This document shows positions 61,172 through 64,000 of a stretch of 64,000 nt of DNA, piece after piece. The stretch is taken from assembly GCA_964414815.1 (NCBI GenBank), contig CAYPXY010000022.1, positions 4,027 to 68,026 of the forward strand. The letters run 5' to 3'. This stretch comes from Mariniblastus sp964414815. GTDB taxonomy: Bacteria > Planctomycetota > Planctomycetia > Pirellulales > Pirellulaceae. The position numbers and the translations under genes are program-made. Positions within the stretch are counted from its first letter, which is position 1; each line of letters starts with the position of its first letter. The notes beneath the pieces were generated by a model. The model had not been told where the DNA came from. It saw nothing but the letters and a program-made list of their open reading frames with translations, and did not search any database.

Positions 61172-61993
61172 ATGAAAGTTGTTTCCACTGCCTCGCGATT
61201 TTTTCTAATTGCATTCTCTGTTTTGATGGTTGGGGCGAGCGTATCCGCCCAAGACCTCAACGGCATTAAGTGTATCGGCGATGGCGAATCTCAAGCCTCG
61301 GCTGATATTTCGGTAGACTATCGGGGCGGCAAAGTTTATTTCTGCTGCGAAGGTTGTGCTGACGAATTCAAATCCAAGCTCGACGATAAAGACTCCGATC
61401 TGTTGGTAAAAGCCAATCATCAATTGGTGTTGACGGGCCAGTTCAAGCAGACGGCTTGTCCGCTTGAGGGCAAAGAAGTCGCTGAAGGCCAAACGGTAGA
61501 TGTGGGCGGCGTAAAAGTCGCTTTCTGTTGTTCCAACTGTCAAGGTGCGGCTGCGGGGCTGGCGGATGCGTCCGAAAAAGCCAAAAAAGTTTTCTCAAAC
61601 GAAGCCTTTGAAAAAGGGTTTGCGAAAAACCCCAAGCTGGACAAACTCAAGTGCTTCCTGATGCCCAAGAAGGATGTGCTCGAAAAATGGGGAGTCAAGT
61701 ACGGCAACCACACGGTCTACTTCTGCTGCAAAAGCTGCGTGAATCGTTACAGCAAAAATCCTGAAAACTACGTCGTTCAGGCCAATCAGCATCTGGTTGA
61801 CACCGAGCAGGTCAAGCAAACCAAGTGCCCGATTTCAGGGGATGATGTCAGCGATGATCAAACTCTGAAGGTCAACGGAACGGAAGTCAAATTCTGCTGC
61901 GAGAATTGCAAATCGAAAGTCGCAAACGCCAGCGACACTGAGAAAGCAGCCCTCGTCTTCGGAAAAGATGCTTTCGAAAAAGGTTTCGAATAA
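61172..61993 (+). CDS. Secreted four-unit CCxxC (TRASH/YHS-like) protein
   Basis: The 273-residue protein has a signal peptide (FFLIAFSVLMVGASVSAQ). Four units each contain one Cys then FCCxxC: Cys34 with 58/59/62, Cys96 with 119/120/123, Cys161 with 185/186/189 and Cys219 with 242/243/246. Units 1 and 3, and 2 and 4, resemble each other, so the protein arose by duplication of a two-unit block (KQTxCP and GFxK motifs recur). The pattern matches metal-binding TRASH/YHS-type domains. The ligand is unknown; copper or zinc is plausible. lpxB follows 30 bp downstream. Confidence 0.82.
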   Translation: MKVVSTASRFFLIAFSVLMVGASVSAQDLNGIKCIGDGESQASADISVDYRGGKVYFCCEGCADEFKSKLDDKDSDLLVKANHQLVLTGQFKQTACPLEGKEVAEGQTVDVGGVKVAFCCSNCQGAAAGLADASEKAKKVFSNEAFEKGFAKNPKLDKLKCFLMPKKDVLEKWGVKYGNHTVYFCCKSCVNRYSKNPENYVVQANQHLVDTEQVKQTKCPISGDDVSDDQTLKVNGTEVKFCCENCKSKVANASDTEKAALVFGKDAFEKGFE

Positions 61994-62023
61994 AATTTGC
62001 TTTTTGTACAGGGATGGTATGAG

Positions 62024-63277
62024 ATGCGAATTTTCTTTTCCGTAGGCGAACCGAGCGGCGACCTGCATGCGTCGAATCTGATTCGTCGGCTCCGGCAACA
62101 CGGATCCCACATCGAGTGTGTGGGATTCGGCGGGCCGAAAATGCGCGATGCCGGTTGTGATCTCCTGTTTGAGCTGACTCAGATGGCCATCATGTTTGTC
62201 GGCAAAGCTCTGGCCAACCTCCGGTTTTTCTTTCGATTGATCGCCCAAGCCGACGACTATTTTGCCAGGAACGAGGTCGATGCCGTGGTACTCATCGACT
62301 ATTCGGGATTCAACTGGTGGATTGCCCGCAAGGCAAAGAAGCACCAAATTCCCGTCTTCTACTACGGTGTGCCGCAAGTCTGGGCTTGGGCACCGTGGCG
62401 GATTCGCAAGATTCGAAAGTACGTCGATCACGTTTTGTGCAAACTTCCTTTTGAGAAAACCTGGTTTGAACAGCGAAACTGCAAGGCGACCTATGTCGGC
62501 CACCCCTACTTCGATCAGTTGGTGGGCCAGCAACTGGATGAGTCCTTTCTGTCAACGCTCTGTGGCGATTCGCGTCCCTTGTTGACGTTGCTGCCTGGCT
62601 CGCGTGATCAGGAGATTGAAAACAATCTGCCGGTACTGATCGAGTCTGCTGCCAAGGTTGCCCAATCGGTTCCGCACGTTCGTATCGCAGTGGCCAGTTA
62701 CAACTCGCGTCAATGCGATCGTGCCGCCCAGATGGTGGACGAGTCGGGAAAATCAAATTTGGGGATCGAACTGTATTCGGGCAAAACTCAGGAACTGATG
62801 ACAGGGGCGGCCGTGTGTCTGGCTTGCAGCGGTTCCGTTTCGCTAGAGTTGCTATATCACCGCAAGCCGACGGTGATCATCTACAGGATCAAACGTTGGG
62901 CGATGATGGCTCAGTCGGTTCTGATTCGGGTGCGCTACATCACGCTGGTCAATTTAATTGCGGCCAAGGACATCCGAAAATCAGGCTGGTTTCGAGCGAC
63001 ACCCAGTTCACCCGATGGGGATCAGCCCCCGATGCCGGAGCATTTGACATCCGGCGATCCATCGGCCCAGGTAGCGGCTCAGGCAATCGAGTGGCTGACG
63101 AACGAATCCTCACGACAGGCGAACATCCGAAGACTGGATCAACTGGCCCGTGAATATGCCTTTCCAGGCGCATCGGAAAAAGCTGCCGACTACATTTTGG
63201 AACATTTGGGGTATCCGATCGGTCAGGCAGCCCCGAAAGAAACAGTGTTTCTGGCAAACTGGGCTGACTCGGCGTAA
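62024..63277 (+). CDS. lpxB: Lipid-A-disaccharide synthase
   Basis: The 417-residue glycosyltransferase transfers UDP-diacylglucosamine to lipid X in lipid A synthesis. Motifs are SVGEPSGDLHASNL (start), FYYGVPQVWAWAPWR, TYVGHPYFDQLV, LLPGSRDQEIENNLPV and CSGSVSLELLYHRKPTVIIYR. Start ATG 62024 is chosen because MRIFFSVGEPSGD begins the family; a nine-residue upstream extension is possible. This supports a Gram-negative, lipid A-containing outer membrane. Confidence 0.95.
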   Translation: MRIFFSVGEPSGDLHASNLIRRLRQHGSHIECVGFGGPKMRDAGCDLLFELTQMAIMFVGKALANLRFFFRLIAQADDYFARNEVDAVVLIDYSGFNWWIARKAKKHQIPVFYYGVPQVWAWAPWRIRKIRKYVDHVLCKLPFEKTWFEQRNCKATYVGHPYFDQLVGQQLDESFLSTLCGDSRPLLTLLPGSRDQEIENNLPVLIESAAKVAQSVPHVRIAVASYNSRQCDRAAQMVDESGKSNLGIELYSGKTQELMTGAAVCLACSGSVSLELLYHRKPTVIIYRIKRWAMMAQSVLIRVRYITLVNLIAAKDIRKSGWFRATPSSPDGDQPPMPEHLTSGDPSAQVAAQAIEWLTNESSRQANIRRLDQLAREYAFPGASEKAADYILEHLGYPIGQAAPKETVFLANWADSA

Positions 63278-63317
63278 AATGGTGAGTGACATATCCTTTG
63301 GTTGCAAGGGATCTCTC

Positions 63318-63342
63318 GACGTCGGACCCGCGGCCCGACGTC
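63318..63342 (+). repeat. weak inverted repeat after lpxB
   Basis: GACGTCGG (63318-63325) and CCGACGTC (63335-63342) form an 8-bp stem with a 9-nt loop and no T-tract. It is about 40 bp after the lpxB stop codon and might aid termination. Confidence 0.35.
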
Positions 63343-63426
63343 AATTCCGAAAATCTGCCAACAGAGTAAAGGTTGGACTCGCCGAGGCATTGCAACCGAC
63401 ATTTGACGTGAGGCGCGTCAGTTCCG

Positions 63427-63741
63427 ATGGGGATGTACAATCAGCTATTTACCGAGATGCTCTGTCCGCGCTGTGGGGCATGCACTCCCATGGATATTGA
63501 ATTCAAATATGGATATCTGGACATGACAGTATATTCGTTGGGAGATCCAATCCAGTGGAGGCTGGGAAGAGAGATAAAAAACGGAGGGCGACCTCCAGGT
63601 GGCTCAATGGAGGCCGATGGATATGCTGAGTGCTCCGGATGTAAAAAAGATTTTTGGGTCACAATCAAGATTGTCAACGACAGAATTACTTCCGTGCAAG
63701 TTGACAACGACAGAAAACCCTACACTCTGGACGAAAGCTGA
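63427..63741 (+). CDS. Small cysteine-containing hypothetical protein
   Basis: The 104-residue product has CPRCGACTP near residues 13-21 and ECSGCKKDFWV near 69-79, which together give two CxxC pairs that could bind one zinc. There is no signal or membrane segment. The middle (DIEFKYGYLDMTVYSLGDPIQWRLG) is beta-rich. The family is not recognised. It starts at ATG 63427, or at the next in-frame ATG 63433. Confidence 0.65.
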   Translation: MGMYNQLFTEMLCPRCGACTPMDIEFKYGYLDMTVYSLGDPIQWRLGREIKNGGRPPGGSMEADGYAECSGCKKDFWVTIKIVNDRITSVQVDNDRKPYTLDES

Positions 63742-63768
63742 ACATGTTTTTCATACCATAAATGCGCC

Positions 63769-63900
63769 ATGAATCTGGAAGCAGCAAGTCGATTCCTGAA
63801 GCAACATCAGCCATTTCCGCCAGATAGCGAACTGACACAAGTTGTAGCATTCAAGGACCAGGCTAAACACCAAAGTAACACCAAAGGACAGGCACTTTGA
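63769..63900 (+). pseudogene. truncated ORF running into a tandem repeat
   Basis: The 43-codon ORF begins MNLEAASRFLKQHQPFPPDS and continues ELTQVVAFKDQAK, which looks like the N-terminus of a longer protein. It then enters repeat DNA (HQSNTKGQAL) and stops, so it is probably the broken start of a longer gene. Confidence 0.45.
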
Positions 63901-63963
63901 GGTAACACCAAAGAGAACACCAAAGGACAGGCACTTTGAGAACACCAAAGGACAGGCACTTTG
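63868..63963. repeat. AACACCAAAGGACAGGCACTTTG direct repeats
   Basis: Three copies of the 23-bp unit are at 63877-63899, 63916-63938 and 63941-63963, with partial copies at 63868-63876 and 63904-63913. The unit has short complementary ends (CAAAG and CTTTG). Confidence 0.88.
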
Positions 63964-64000
63964 GGAGCCTTGAAGAAACTCGCGCGGGGCTGCTTCTGGG

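Noticed and set aside
63318..63342. A strong terminator after lpxB
   Set aside because: The stem is only 8 bp and no T-tract follows; kept only as a weak inverted repeat.

Overview
The window looks like chromosomal DNA from a planctomycete (PVC superphylum, probably Pirellulales-like). Evidence: a secreted beta-propeller/cytochrome c protein ending in a CYKCH heme site, a DUF1559 protein, a PadR regulator paired with a 'permease-prefix' type protein, a ribonucleotide reductase small subunit of the Chlamydia (class Ic) type, an EF-G of the spirochaete/planctomycete/delta-proteobacterial kind, many GTG/TTG starts with weak ribosome binding sites, and intergenic space filled with small palindromic repeats. 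LpxB and secreted proteins indicate a Gram-negative envelope. No rRNA, tRNA, CRISPR array, transposase or prophage gene was recognised.

Layout. 1-4.9 kb: a partial flavin-dependent oxidoreductase/halogenase-like gene (minus), then rpsL-rpsG-fusA and thioredoxin. 5.2-7.5 kb: ECF sigma factor and membrane anti-sigma-like partner. 7.9-13.8 kb: a hypothetical protein, a Gfo/Idh/MocA oxidoreductase, floA and a partner, then lipA-thiS-thiG. 14-16.1 kb: a secreted Gly/Cys-rich protein with a strong promoter and terminator, and a SprT-like metalloprotease. 16.4-21.8 kb: nrdA-nrdB (class Ic) behind a promoter covered by two NrdR-box-like sites, overlapping a secreted EEP-family hydrolase gene. 22.3-24.0 kb: a four-gene overlapping cluster (antitoxin, RelE/ParE-like toxin, ABC-type ATPase, membrane protein). 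24.1-30.1 kb: GNAT, small membrane protein, GT-C-like membrane protein, polyprenyl-phosphate-sugar-synthase-like GT2, DUF1559 protein. 30.4-41.5 kb: hypothetical protein, galK, two tandemly duplicated secreted metallophosphoesterases, secreted alpha/beta hydrolase, cytochrome c propeller protein, hypothetical protein, zinc-ribbon protein. 41.4-48.6 kb: UbiD-family decarboxylase, mscL, a MacA-like adaptor with an FtsX-type permease, a secretin-domain-like protein and PadR. 49.2-51.4 kb: a frameshifted secreted protein and a second secreted protein. 51.6-63.3 kb: secreted hydrolase coupled to epmB, divergent efp followed by a beta-CASP nuclease, an ATP-grasp gene, thiE, MFS transporter, four-unit CCxxC secreted protein and lpxB. 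63.4-64 kb: a small zinc-finger-like protein, a broken ORF and a short tandem repeat.

Themes. Several loci concern translation (S12, S7, EF-G, EF-P with its lysine-modification enzyme EpmB) and sulfur or redox cofactors (LipA, ThiS, ThiG, ThiE, thioredoxin, RNR). At least five families of short palindromic repeats occur in two or more copies. One ~107-bp element sits immediately upstream of two unrelated start codons in the same orientation. The most notable observations are the class Ic RNR with its NrdR-type operator pair, an EF-G lacking the domain IV translocation histidine inside the str cluster, the shared leader-like element, the overlapping toxin-antitoxin/ATPase/membrane cluster, and the duplicated CCxxC protein.
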